Source: Sanderia malayensis
Taxonomy: Eukaryota; Cnidaria; Scyphozoa; Semaeostomeae; Pelagiidae
DNA: 64,000 nt
Direction of reading: 5' to 3'
NCBI GenBank assembly: GCA_013076295.1
Contig: RQOL01000859.1
Location: forward strand, 1-64,000
Under the pieces are notes generated by a model. That model made no database searches. It was not told where the DNA came from and saw only the letters and a list, made by a program, of their open reading frames with translations. Shown piece by piece: positions 10,940 through 22,079 of this stretch (its first letter is position 1; each line of letters begins with the position of its first letter). Both the position numbers and the translations under genes were made by a program.

Positions 10940-11880
10940 GTTAATGATTATGTGTGATTGGTAAGGATTGGTGAGGATCAGGTAAGGATCAAGTAATGAT
11001 AAGGTAATGATTAGGGATGATTAGTTAGGATTAGTGAGGATCAGTTAAGGATCAAGTAATGATAAGGTAATGATTAGGAATGTTTAGTTAGGATTAGTGA
11101 GGATCAGTTATAGATCAAGTAATGATAAGGTAATGATTAGGGATGATTAGTTAGCATTAGTGAGGATCAGTTAAGGATCAAGTAATGATAAGGTAATGAT
11201 TAGGAATGATTAGTTAGGATTAGTGAGGATCAGTTAAGAATCAAGTAATGATAAGGTAATGATTAGGAATGATTAGTTAGGATTAGAAAGGATCAGTTAA
11301 GGATCAAGTAATGATAAGGTAATGATTAGGAATGATTAGTTAGGATTAGTGAGGATCAGTTATGGATCAAGTAATGATAAGGTAATGATTAGGGATGATT
11401 AGTTAGGATTAGTGAGGATCAGTTAAGGATCAAGTAATGATAAGGTAATGATTAGGAATGATTAGTTAGGATTAGAAAGGATCAGTTAAGGATCAAGTAA
11501 TGATAAGGTAATGATTAGGGATGATTAGTTAGGATTAGTGAGGATCAGTTAAGGATCAAGTAATGATAAGGTAATGATTAGGAATGATTAGTTAGGATTA
11601 GTGAGGATCAGTTAAGGATCAAGTAATGATAAGGTAATGATTGATTAGGGAGATTAGTTAGGATTAGTGAGGATCAGTTAAGGATCAAGTAATGATAAGT
11701 AATGATTAGGAATGATTAGTTAGGATTAGAAAGGATCAGTGAAGGATCAACTAATGATCAGGTAATGATTAGGAATGATAATCAAGGTGTATTAAGGATC
11801 AAGTATTGAGAAGGTAATGACTAGGAATGATTAGCTAGAATGGAGTAGTCATTAATCAGGATTAGTTAGCATTATCAAAG
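10107..11880 (+). repeat. 63-bp minisatellite built from GGAT/GATC-type subrepeats
   Basis: From about 10973 to 11740 there are about 12 head-to-tail copies of a 63-bp unit containing AAGTAATGATAAGGTAATGA. The flanks hold more diverged copies based on a shorter GATCA-TAATGATTA-type subrepeat of about 10 bp. 10107-10323 has the opposite orientation: it is the reverse complement of 10722-10939. No coding capacity. Confidence 0.93.
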
Positions 11881-12042
11881 GATTAAGTTCTGTTTATTCG
11901 GAAATATCATTCAGTCCCTCTCCCGTATCATATTGAATGGAGGAACTTATCTATAAAATCAAGCGAGTTGAGACTCCAGAATTCAGGGATTTAAGAGTTA
12001 GTTGTAATTACAAGTAAACAGCTAGCCCTGAGTCAGTATAAA

Positions 12043-12519
12043 TGTGATCAATGTGAATTTTCTTCCAAGTATAAAGTAATGTTACACAACATGAAGAAGA
12101 GATGCACGAGGAGAGCATGAAGAGTCTGACTCAGATGATGAGATAGAAGTTGAAAGTGATCATGATAATGATGAAACTGTCAACACTGATGAGGATCTTC
12201 AGGATCTTCAGGAATGTATGGCCTTCTATGCGTAAGGAAGTGGATGAAGATGAAAACGTATTGCAAGTTTTCAAACGTAGATTTTTATATAATAGAAGTT
12301 TTGAAAATGATGCTGTTGTAACTGCAGTTATAGCAACGATGCAAAAAGCACAGAGGGAAGATGATATGGATATGCAAGAGGCCTTAGATTATGCCATTGA
12401 GATAAGAAGATATCTCATCATACGTCAAGCAAAAAATGACGAAGAAGAGGAAGCTAGTGATTCTGAGGATGCTGCTGTGAATGAACTTGTATTTAATAGT
12501 ACTCCAGCATTTCCATATA
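12043..12519 (+). pseudogene. Zinc-finger-like and acidic gene remnant
   Basis: Family not recognised. One frame near 12043 has a C2HC-like zinc-finger pattern (CDQCEFSSKYKVMLHNMKKR followed by C). A second frame at about 12110-12225 is strongly acidic (ESDSDDEIEVESDHDND). A third, open at 12230-12519, is helical and ends in a DEEEEASDSEDAA tract. The three frames read like one protein broken by two frameshifts. A dispersed repeat starts at about 12521 and may have cut off the 3' end. There is no start codon I trust. Confidence 0.4.
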
Positions 12520-12520
12520 G

Positions 12521-13210
12521 TCTAATATATATATTCTGCGGAGTCACGTGATGACGCACTTCCTTGCCAAAAACAATGGATTCGACCCGAAACAATAGGT
12601 CGAACGCCTCAAAACAATGGCCGAAACGGCGAACGAGGTATCCATAAAGGCTTTTTTTGAGACCCTCAGTCTGCCCTATTTTTAAGTGAGTTGTTCTTTG
12701 CCGGCTAACCAAAAAGTTATCTATATGAGAGCTCACAGCTTCGACTAAAAGGTCGGGAAATCTATTTTTGTTCGCCTAATTGGCTATCACGAAAAAACGA
12801 CGGGTTCGCTGGCGAAACTTCCAAATTTGCGTCCCGACTCCATTTTCAAAAGAGTATTCGCTCTTCACGTGACCTGTTTCGCTTTCCTGCAATTTGATTG
12901 GCTCTTTCGCAACTTCACGTGAACAGTGACGCGTTTTTCGTTATCATGCAAATTTGCCCTCGCAGGCAGCAGGTATTTTGCAGAAGACGCGTGTTTTTGT
13001 TTGTACACAAAAGTGAGGTGGGCGCCTTTCAAAGGTTTTACCAGCTGAATTATCTTGTAAAGAGCTCTTAATTGTTTGAAAGACCCCTGGAGAGTTGCAG
13101 TAAACAATGGAGAACACAGGTGATAGCTTTGTTTTTTTTTAATGAAATAGTTGTAGGTTTTGTTGTAGTAGGCGACCGCCATTGTTGCTTCGGCATGCTA
13201 ACAACGTTCA
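12521..13210. repeat. Dispersed non-coding repeat, copy 1
   Basis: About 650 bp with a recognisable second copy in the same orientation at 14351-14930. Both begin near TCTAATAT..ATTCTGCGGAGTC and share ATCCATAAAGGCTTTTTT, CTGCCCTATTTTTAAGTGAG, AGTTATCTATATGAGAGCT and GAAGACGCGTGTTTTTGTTT. There are no coding frames. It is probably a non-autonomous element or a solo terminal repeat; class unknown. Confidence 0.75.
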
Positions 13211-13880
13211 GGCCATGGTCAACGGTCAAAGAATTTTCCCGGCCCTATTTGCATGATTTTCCCCATTTAAATTTTTGACAAGTGCTGTCTGATAACACAA
13301 CTAAAATAATGTGTTGTTTTTTGTTGTTTTTTTACGATTTCCAACAAAGTTGCTTTTCACTCGGGAAGGAGCAATTTTTCACGCAACACGTGTTGTTTTT
13401 GCATTTGCGAAAATTCAATTTTAGCCTGCCACAATTGATTATTTTTTACCCAAACACTTGCGATGATTGTTCCCCAACATATTACCTTCATGTTGGTTTT
13501 TTTAGTTCAACTGGGTCACTATTTGCCACGGTAAATAGTATTTTTACTTGCTAAAGTGTGTTCAGAGGTTTTGCTTTTTGCACGGCTCCGAAATTTCATT
13601 CAAACCACTTCCACTAAATGGTCTCTAAGAATTCAGTATTATTTAGTTAAGAGATGACAACGTGTTCACTGTTTCCTTAGCTACAGTTTGATATATTTTT
13701 TATTACAGATTGAGTTCAAAATTGCCAGGATGGGTTAGGTTTTTGAAAGTAACTATTTTTTTTCAAACTTCACACTGAAATTATCAACTTTCAGAAACGG
13801 CTTTCAGGGAGCAGCGTGGGCGCGGGGCTGTCGCTTGCTAGGGGGGAATATTTGACCTCCCTCCATTACTTTCTTTGGAA
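13211..13880. other. Non-coding AT-rich DNA
   Basis: T-rich sequence between the dispersed repeat and the 15-bp array. I see no gene, no TIR and no tandem repeat. Confidence 0.5.
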
Positions 13881-13889
13881 ATGTTACGT

Positions 13890-14100
13890 CGTAGTATGTA
13901 TAGTAAGGTATGTATAGTAGGGTATTTATAGTAGGGTATGCATAGTAGGGTATGTATAGTAGGGTATGTATGGTAGGGTATGTATAGTAGGGTATGTATA
14001 GTAGGGTATGTATTGTAGGGTATGTATTGTAGGGTATGTATTGTAGGGTATGTATTGTAGGGTATGTATTGTAGGGTGTGCATTGTAGGGTATGTATGTA
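13890..14100 (+). repeat. 15-bp minisatellite (GTATGTATTGTAGGG type)
   Basis: About 13-14 tandem copies of a 15-bp unit, alternating between ATAGTAGGGTATGT and ATTGTAGGGTATGT variants. The same unit occurs in reverse orientation at about 48215-48285, with the same flank (TACTACGACG side). The 107- and 82-codon open frames here are repeat artefacts. Confidence 0.93.
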
Positions 14101-14262
14101 GTATGTATGTATGTATGTATGGGCATGAGCGGGAGCGAATGCAGCGTGCGAAGCACGCCAACCAGATTAAGCACTGTTTACTTGACGGGCTCCGGGGAGG
14201 GAGCGAAGCGACCGAACCCGGCTCATGTATGTATGTATGTATGTATGTATGTATGTATGGGC
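14090..14262 (+). repeat. (GTAT)n microsatellites flanking GCGAATGCAGC-type motifs
   Basis: Two GTAT/ATGT tetranucleotide tracts, at about 14090-14122 and 14225-14258. Each is followed by GGGCATGAGCGGGAGCGAA, a motif that recurs in the 88-bp array at 15.0-15.4 kb. Confidence 0.85.
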
Positions 14263-14350
14263 ATGAGCGGGAGCGAATGCAGCCAACCAGATTAAGCTTT
14301 TTTTACTTGACGGGCTGGGGCGAACGAGTGAAGCAAGTGATGACCCCTAG

Positions 14351-14930
14351 TCTAATATTACTATTCTGCGGAGTCCCATGACGACATACTTTCCTTGGGC
14401 CGAAACGGCGAATGACGTATCCATAAAGGCTTTTTTCTGAGGCCCTTAATCTGCCCTATTTTTAAGTGAGCTGTTCCTTGCCGGCTGAACCAGAAAGTTA
14501 TCTATATGAGAGCTTACAGTTTCGACTAAAAGGTTAGGAAATTCTTTGTTAAAGTTCGCCCAATTGGCTATCATCGCGAACTCCATTTTCGAAAGAAGTA
14601 TTCGCTGTTGACGTGACGCGTTTCGCCTTTTGCTGCAATTTGATTGGCTCTTTCGCAACTTCACGTGAACAGTCACGCGTTTTTTGTTATCATCCAAATT
14701 AGCCCTTGGGTTGAACAGCAGGTACTTTTGGAGAAGACGCGTGTTTTTGTTTTCAAAACAAAGGATTTACTGGGCGCCTTTCAAAGTGTTTTACGACCTG
14801 AATTATCTTTGTAAAGACTTGCTAATTGTTTGAGAGACCTCTGGAAAATTACAGGAGACAATTCAGAACACAGGTGATAGCTTTGCTTTGTTTTGTACGA
14901 CCGCCATTGTTGCTCCGGCATACTGTGACG
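14351..14930. repeat. Dispersed non-coding repeat, copy 2
   Basis: Same orientation as the copy at 12521-13210, with internal deletions (for example, the stretch with two ACAATGG motifs in copy 1 is missing). Ends near TTGCTCCGGCATAC, parallel to TTGCTTCGGCATGC in copy 1. Confidence 0.75.
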
Positions 14931-14989
14931 CTTAAGCATAATGTAAACAAAGTGAAAGTTCTAAAAACAAATTATGATACGGGATTATC

Positions 14990-15370
14990 AGGCGAGCGGA
15001 GCGAGCCAAACTGTTGTAAGAGGAGTAGGCAGAGGCATGAGCGGTAGCGAATGCAGCGCACAAAATGCGCCCTATCAGTCAATGTTTTATGATAACAGAT
15101 AGACAGGCGAGCACAGCGAGCTAACCCATTGTAATTCGTCTTGAAAGGGGCATGAGCGTTAGCGAATGCACCGCACGAAGTGTGCCAACCACAGGCGAGC
15201 GTAGCGAGCTAACCCATTGTAAGTGGGGTTGAAAGGGGCATGAGTGTAAGCGAATGCAGCACACAAAGTGCATCAACCACAGGCGAGCGTAGCGAGCTAA
15301 CCCATTGTAAGTGAGGTTGAAAGGGGCATGAGTTTCAGCAAATGCAGCGCACGAAGTGCGCCATCCACAT
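14990..15370 (+). repeat. ~88-bp tandem repeat rich in short palindromes
   Basis: About four copies start near 14990, 15103, 15192 and 15280. Each carries the near-palindrome GCGAGCGTAGCGAGC, then TAACCCATTGTAA, GGCATGAG, GCGAATGCAGC and a CGCACGAAGTGCG-type hairpin. The first copy is longer because of an insertion. There is no coding frame. The phased short palindromes suggest protein binding or a MITE-derived array, but no function can be assigned. Confidence 0.85.
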
Positions 15371-15549
15371 TAAGATTTTTCACTTGCCCCCCTCCGGGAA
15401 GCGAGCGAACGCGACCACCCCCGGCTAGTTTGAGGAGAAAATGCTTAATCTTGTAGACAAGTTTAGCCACGAAGTGGATAATTTGAGTAAAGTGTCAAAT
15501 TCTCCAGCCACAGCAAATATAAGTAGCAATTGCTCACATTTAGTAAAGA

Positions 15550-16070
15550 AATGAGAGTTGCTTATCATAAGATGACAACACAAAATAGGGTTTGAAACAT
15601 TTTAGAATTGGTAAATGGTATTGAACATTTAGAGCTATATCCCGGGACTTTCACATATAAAGATGAGTTTTTAGAGGGTTCTGGGGCAATCCTTATGTGT
15701 GAAACTTGTTTTTGACTCCATAAAGATAAGGCTGAAAGGCTAACACCAGCTATGGCTGCAAAGAAATTGGCTGTAGATTGCAAAAGTATTTGCATTTGGA
15801 TATTTATAAACCCAGAGAAAATGGAAACATTGATGAGAGGAATTGGACAAGATGGGAGAAAGTTAAAAGCAATATACTTCAGCGCATAATTTATATTGCT
15901 GAAGGCCAAACCCATTTCAAGGCTCTCTCTCTGCTCTCAGTGAAGATAGAAAATTAAAGCTGAAAACACTATGAATCTGCTGAAACACGAGGTATTTTTT
16001 GGCCAAGATATGGTAGCTCCACAGCTGTGGAAGAAGTATTATCATGAACAACAACAACAACAGTTCCTTA
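15550..16070 (+). pseudogene. Degenerate protein remnant, unknown family
   Basis: The plus strand reads as protein-like text interrupted by stops: VNGIEHLELYPGTFTYKDEF, then GSGAILMCETCF, then MAAKKLAVDCKSICIWIF and MRGIGQDGRKLKAIYFSA. The Cys pair followed by a Cys/His-poor helical part could be a decayed zinc-finger transposase, but I cannot name the family. It may be the 5' part of the remnant at 16210-17345. Confidence 0.35.
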
Positions 16071-16209
16071 AATAATGCTGATGGCTGCATTATTTTCTGT
16101 TGTGTGTGTTGCCCTCAATTTGATTCCACCTCATCATGGACAAGTGTAATCCCCTGCTTTCAGATATTTGCAAGAAGATTGACAAGCGGAGACACCTTGA
16201 AATTTAACA

Positions 16210-17345
16210 TCAGGTGAAATGAAAGGCATGGGCTGGCAAGCTTGCTGAGGCAAGTTCCTCTGCAGAATTTAATGAGACTTCCCTTAAATTTGTTAACAAT
16301 TTGAGGCCTCGAAGTAGACAAGAAAATAGGCCTTCAATTTCATCTTCTTCAGCAACCAAAACCAACAAAAACATGTTAAGTCTTACATACAAACCACTTG
16401 ATCAGGCTGATGTCGTTGATGTGAGCATGATAGAGGGAGATGACTTAGCCTCTGGTTATGGTAGCCCGAATAAAAGTTCTCCTCCATCCCCATTACTTGC
16501 AGATTTTGACAATTTTGATGCCAATTTTGATGCCGATGATGACAATAATGTTCCACTCTCCATTTCAAATTACGTGAAGATGAAGTTGGAAAACACCGAT
16601 AAAGTAAGTTATTTATTTTCAACACAGATGTGATAATCTTGGTCTTGCAATCGTAATGATGCATAGAATAAGGATATCCTTCTCTTAGTGTCCTTTGTCA
16701 TTACGTATTATTATCACAATTATTATTATTACACTCCATTTCATATTTATTATATTTAACTGGAGAAATTTCTTCAAGCATTGTCTTCATTCATCTAATG
16801 CTTGCTTCTTAGTTTAGCTAATGGTATTAACAGATACCATAGTGTGTACATAACATATACCATAGTATGTACATAACATATATTAATTAATGCAAATCTT
16901 CTACAGTATAACAACTGCGAAATGTGAAATTCTTATTTGCTATATTTTTGGTTTACAATGAAAATTTCACATAAGATAAGAATATTTTCCTTTTTTACGC
17001 CTTTTCTGGTTCATTATATCGGTGCAATATAATTGTGTGCAACTGGCATAAATTTTCACTAAATTTATTTCTAGAACTAAGAACAAATTATTATCTTGAT
17101 AACATTCTTGCATTGTTCGCTCTGTGAGTTTGAAAAAAAAACGTATTGGTGGTTTGCTAAATTCATGTCAAGCCACAATGGCCATTTAGACCCAACCTCA
17201 GTTTATTTATTTTAGGGATATTTCAAGCTAGATCCAGTCATAAATTCTGCTTATGAACTTGCACAGAGAGGTGGAATATCACCAGTGACTTAAGACTATA
17301 CATGTTTTTGCTTGCTGGACTTTAATGAAAAACCAGGAGGCTTGA
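16210..17345 (+). pseudogene. Two- or three-exon gene remnant, unknown family
   Basis: A plus-strand frame from about 16220 to 16600 encodes a Ser/Asp-rich low-complexity protein (SISSSSATKTNKN, DFDNFDANFDADDDNN) and ends at an exact splice donor (AAA|GTAAGT at 16600/16601). A matching acceptor, TTTATTTTAG, lies just before 17217. The next exon continues in phase as GYFKLDPVINSAYELAQRGG then ISPVT, followed by TAA at 17290-17292. If the stop is read through, the frame runs to a further donor (AAG|GTATGT, about 17345). This is either a host gene fragment or an old transposon gene; I do not recognise the family. Confidence 0.45.
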
Positions 17346-17349
17346 AGGT

Positions 17350-18047
17350 ATGTGGTTTTGTCATTAAATCTTATTGGTTTTTCGGTAGTAAGTTTGTCAA
17401 TTGAAAATATGACCTTGCTATAAGTACTTTGTTTTGCAGTGTTTCTGATTTTTTGCTATTCTGAATTATTAGATGTGACTATTCGGTTAGAATATAAAAT
17501 TTGAAAAGAAAATAGCAAAACTTATACAAAATAAAAACAATGTTAGATGCTTGGGCTCACACAGAATTATGGTCACAGCATATCAGTGCTGTCAAACTTG
17601 TTGCACGTATGCTTTCTACCACCTAGAACCTGGAATAATAACACACTATAATAACAAGTGACAAATTTGGGTAATTGAATTTCTCAATTCAATGAAAAAT
17701 GTATTTCCATTGGATATTTTTCGTTTCTGCACAGGAAAGGTCCTACGTATTTTATCTATCTTATGTATATGCCAGAAAACATATGGATAACAATTAAATA
17801 TATAAATATATATTTCGACAGTAGTAGAAATATATGAAAATTGACTAAATCTTAAACTGGATCATCATTAATTTCAAAAAGCTTTGACCAACCTGCAATG
17901 AACATGTTCTCTTCATGTTCTCGAGTCTTTCAACAATATTGTCAATGTCACTGTGCTGTGTTGCAGCATTCCAAGCCTCCATTGGAATATAAAACCATTA
18001 CGTCATTTTTGTAGCATACTAGCCTATGATCTAACACCGACCAGTAA
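17350..18047. other. Non-coding DNA
   Basis: AT-rich intergenic sequence with no supported feature. A further exon of the remnant to the left could hide here, but I see no conserved coding pattern. Confidence 0.45.
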
Positions 18048-18367
18048 GCCTGGTTTTCATAAATCGTAATTCATCGGGGATGAATTACGATAAGTTAAAA
18101 CTCATGAAAACCGGGCTGTCTTAAGCATCGGATACCATTGGCGATCATCGGTGATAAATTTTTAAATTAAAAAAGTTTTGAATTTAGAGTTCATCGCGAT
18201 GATCGCCGATGTCTTAAGACATAATTTTTTTATGAAAACCATTGATCGGCGATTATCGCCGATGCTTTTGAAATCCCGCAGATTCCCGTATAATTTTTGC
18301 GATCACACGCAAAATCTAGTCGGATCCAGACTCCATATTAATTTTTAGCAAGCATTGACATTAAAAA

Positions 18368-18909
18368 ATGGCTACACAAGAAACCGAAGGAGGAACTCAA
18401 ATTGATGATGTCGCTTTTATGGACTTGGTCAGGGAATACCGGACGTTGTACGACCGCTCTTTGAAAGATTTTAAAGATGTGACGAAGAAAGCTAACTGCT
18501 GGAAAGGAATATCTGCACAATGTGGAGAACCAGTATCTGTTATCACGATACAACTCGATAAGAACTGATTTCAGCAGATATTTACGTAAGATCAAAGGTA
18601 AATTGGGATCTGGAGTATCAGACGTGCAGGCTGAACGAAAGTATGAGCACTTGTGTTGGCTAAAGACCAATGACTGATCCCACTGATGATGATTATTTAT
18701 ATTCCATTAGCCTTGCAAATCGTTTGAAGATGTTGGACAATCGGAAAAAAGCTATTGTGAGGAGTTCAATTGAAAAGATTTTCTTGACTAATTATCAAAG
18801 CATATTTCCAGCAAATACAACGCAAGATTTTCAATCCAACAATGTTGCTGGCCAATGCACATGGCAGCAACCACAAGCTTCATTTCAGAATATGATTAAC
18901 CGAGAATAG
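18368..18909 (+). pseudogene. Harbinger A MADF-BESS accessory protein
   Basis: Accessory DNA-binding protein that usually works with the Harbinger transposase. The N-terminal MADF-like part is VAFMDLVREYRTLYDRSLKD followed by FKDVTKKANCW. The C-terminal BESS-like motif is YLYSISLANRLKMLDNRKKA followed by IVRSSIEKIF. The middle (RTDFSRYLRKIKGK and ERKYEHLCWLKTND) is in another frame at about 18560-18680, so at least one frameshift near 18560 and one stop or shift near 18678 break the gene. Start ATG 18368 lies about 320 bp inside the left TIR. Confidence 0.82.
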
Positions 18910-19047
18910 TTATATGTTTTTGAGTTTATGATCACTATTATTTTAGATATTTTATTTTAGTTTATGACTCCTTTTTTGACAGGCATAATACTTTTTTGAA
19001 CTTGAGACTTCTTGGTTCACATTTTAACATATTTTTATCTAATTTAA

Positions 19048-20210
19048 TCACAGTGTGTATGATGAACTTGATAGCGTGAGTTTCCAACACTGTTTACAAG
19101 GTATCTCTCCTTCAGGGCTGTAAAAGTAGTCGGTGAATGCCCTTCGTGTTGATTTTGCTGCATCGGCTGAGCTGTTAAAAGTCTTTCCTGTAGATATTGG
19201 CTTAAAGGCAGAATTAGATGAAACCATGTTCCTCCAATCTCCAAATTCAATATCCCCATTAGTGCTTTCTGAATCAAGGAAACCAGATGGTATATATCGT
19301 GCATTATCTGTGAGACGCAGATCATTGTGAAGGCACAGACAAGCTTTGACAATACCATCAACAGTTTTTGGCTTGGCTTTGATTGGCTTTCTGAATATCT
19401 GCCAGCGTGCTGTCAAAATACCAAATGCATTTTCAATGGTTCTTCAACATCGACTTAGGCGATAATTAAAAACGGCTTCATTTTGTGGCAGGCCATTTGT
19501 CCTTCCTGGGTATGGTTTCATCAGCCATGTCTTGAGACCAAAAATTTCATCAGACACAATTACATATGGAAGTTTGTGACCATGCACATCTCTTGGATCA
19601 GGAAGGTTCATTTTGCTTGAAGAAAAGCTTGACCAATGTCTGAGTTGTTGAATATCTGAGCATCATTTTCTTTACCATAACTGCCTGTATCAAACAATGT
19701 GAAGCAATATTTGGCATCACAAATTGCCATTAAAACAATGCTGTAGAAGCCCTTGTAATTGTAAAACGCAGATCCACTGTACCCAGGGCATTCTATGGTA
19801 ATGTGCTTACCATCCAGTGCACCAATGCAATTAGGAAAGTTCCATTCCTTATAAAATTCTGATGCTATAATTTCCTAGTCCTCTTTGCTATTGGGTGGCC
19901 TGAGGAACTTTTCATTCAAAGCTGACCAAATTCCATCACATGTGCTTCTTACTATATTACAGATGGTTGTTCTGCCATATCTGAAGTGAAAGGATTGAGA
20001 TTGTTGGGAATCCCCAATTGCTAAATATCTTATTGTTACAGCAAGTTGCTCTGCTGGAGAAATTGTTCTACGGCTGTTGCACTTCTTTTTCTTGATAAAT
20101 GGGGCAACCAAGTTAAGGAGATGCTCAAATCTTTCTGCGCTCATTCTCATATACCTGTTAAAAAATTGTAAAAAAAAATAAAAGCATCCATAAAGATTAT
20201 TTTGTTTCAA
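19048..20210 (-). pseudogene. Harbinger A transposase (HARBI1-like), degenerate
   Basis: DDE transposase. The N-terminal helix-turn-helix-like part is at 20150-19875 (YMRMSAERFEHLLNLVAPFI, then RRTISPAEQLAVTIRYLA). The catalytic core follows after a stop: GALDGKHITIECPG (first Asp) at about 19800 and FDTGSYGKENDAQIF (second Asp) at about 19690. The C-terminal part is in another frame (NAFGILTARWQIFRKP then VKACLCLHNDLRLTD, 19440-19300), ending at 19048. There are several stops and frameshifts. It is divergent with the MADF-BESS gene, as in other Harbingers. Confidence 0.88.
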
Positions 20211-20829
20211 ACAATTATACTAGCTGAAAACAAGAACGTAAAAGGACTATGGTAGTACTGGTACCTACCTAAAATAGTATTCACGATCATGCAACCGAAG
20301 TTCTTGCAGCAAAGTGTGGAACTGCCCCTTTGACTGTCTTTCTTGAAAACTCTCTTAAACCCAAATTCTCTTTCTCCGGTATTTTTTCTTCCTTAACAGT
20401 TTTCTCTCTCTTCTTAAAAGTGCAACGATTAGAAGCAGTTTTGCTTGTAAAAGGAGCCTTTGGTTTAGAGTTGCAGGCATGATGGATATACTTGCGCGAA
20501 ACAAATTTGGCGCCCATTTGCGCGAAATGAATTTGGCGCGAATAAGTAAGATATCATTACGATTGCGATTTATGAAAACTGTATGTTGTAAGGTGTCTTA
20601 AGCAACGGATACCACCGGCGATGCTCAATCGGCGATCATCCCCGATGGATTACGATTTATAAAAACCAGGCTTTAACATGCAACATGAACATGGACAGCA
20701 GTACATAAACACATGCAAATTCACAGAGTATGTGCATATTAGGACATGTTGATATCCATACCAATTAACGTAATTAGAACACCTTCGTCAGCATATGATG
20801 CCCTTTTCATTTTTGTTGATAGATTGTTC

Positions 20830-21612
20830 TCAGAGGTAATTGGTTTTCCAGTTAACACATTTTCTATTATTCTTTTTATTTCCTCTGATGCTCCGGTTTG
20901 TTTTTGAATTGTTGGCAAATCTCTTTATGCTAGCTAATACTCTAACACCAGCCCTCCAAGTCTCTCTTTCATCTATCACGTCTACCTCTCTTTCAACAGA
21001 TACTTGCATAATCTCTTTCACTAGCTGTTTCTCTGAATCTGAATTCTTGCTTGGCTCTGTTACAATCATAGCTGGCCATAGTTCTGGTGTACCTAGCCAT
21101 GTTGGTCCTTTCATCCACTTATTGTTTGCTTGTAAGTTGCTACCTCCTCGATTTCCGATGTCTGCTGGATTATCCTCTGTGGGGACATACCTCCAAGTGT
21201 ACTTCTTCTCATTTATCTTCTTCACTCGGTTCGATACTAATTGCTTGTACTTTACTCCCTCCTGAGGCCAATTCAGACACACAGTCGAGTTGGTCCATAC
21301 TTGGTGTTGTACAAGGCCTTTCGTTGTGTTTTCCAACAAATTGCTCGTCATATGGCATCCAACAATTTCTGATCTTGGAATGGTAAGATCGTGTTTTGCA
21401 AGCCTTGACTTGGCAACTAGCAAACCTTGAGTAATCCCATACCCTTGTTTGACAACTGCGTACACTGTGGCACAACATCCTGATATACTAGCGTCAGAGA
21501 ATACATGTAGCTCTATTGAGGTTATTTCTTCCTTTCTGTGGGGAATGCATCTTGGTATATCCACCGCCAACTTTTGGTTTTCCACAGCTGTGGAACATAT
21601 ATGACGTATCAC
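20830..21612 (-). pseudogene. BEL/Pao retrotransposon RNase H fragment
   Basis: A 260-codon open stretch that matches the RNase H region of BEL/Pao polyproteins: ELHVFSDASISGCCATVYAV with the first catalytic Asp, then LLVAKSRLAKHDLTIPRSEI, then VWTNSTVCLNWPQEG, then RYVPTEDNPADIGNRGG and KGPTWLGTP. RT should lie upstream (above 21612) and an integrase zinc domain downstream (below 20830), but neither is there. It is an isolated fragment abutting Harbinger A. Confidence 0.9.
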
Positions 21613-22079
21613 TGAGTCAGCAATTCAAATGTTGTTGTTGCTTGTTTTTTGGGGAATGCACTGCACATGTTGTTGTTGGCCTACTTAAAGTTGGGTTCAA
21701 ATCAAAAGAGATGTTAATGGCAGCGTCTTCTTCATCTTCTGACAATGACACAGAATCTTCTTTGTTGGATAAAGAAGTTGCATGCGAGGAAAAGAATGCA
21801 GCTCCAGACGACAAGGTCAAGAGAAGGGGGGGGGCAAAGAAGAGAAAATGAACACACTACCAAATGTATAATAAGAAAATTTATAGCTTAAAAAAGCGTG
21901 TAAGTAGTAATAAAATATATTTAGCATGGTAATAGAAAAATTTACATCTTTAACAGGCGAAGATTGCTTTTATTTGGCTGGCTTTCATTCAGTTTTATTA
22001 TGGTAAGGCATCAAAATAATAACAGTTGTGGTGATGTGTTTGTTCAAGGGTCATCTTCATTTCTAATGTTTGTGATGTG
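21613..22079. other. Spacer with a short Ser/Lys-rich open frame
   Basis: A 47-codon stretch at 21711-21851 (MLMAASSSSSDNDTE then KRRGGAKKRK) is low complexity and has no support from its neighbours. It could be the 5' end of a lost gene. Otherwise nothing is seen. Confidence 0.3.

Larger units (their letters stand above)
18048..20671. mobile_element. PIF/Harbinger transposon A with terminal inverted repeats
   Basis: The left end GCCTGGTTTTCATAAATCGT and the right end (reverse complement GCCTGGTTTTTATAAATCGT) match for about 35 bp apart from a few substitutions, continuing through CATCGGGGATGA. The flanks contain TAA on both sides, in keeping with the TWA duplication of Harbingers, but the exact boundary is 0-2 bp uncertain. 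Inside are a plus-strand MADF-BESS gene and a minus-strand transposase, both broken. Beyond the TIRs, a subterminal motif (TGTCTTAAGCA..CGGATACCA) occurs at both ends in direct orientation (about 18118 and 20592). Confidence 0.9.

Noticed and set aside
10107..11880. Telomere-like array
   Set aside because: The GATTAG-type text is not a regular TTAGGG/TTAGG repeat, and the true unit is 63 bp.
13838..14174. Repetitive protein of PTIHTLQYIPYN type
   Set aside because: It is a translation of the 15-bp minisatellite; the unit length is a multiple of three, so all frames stay open.
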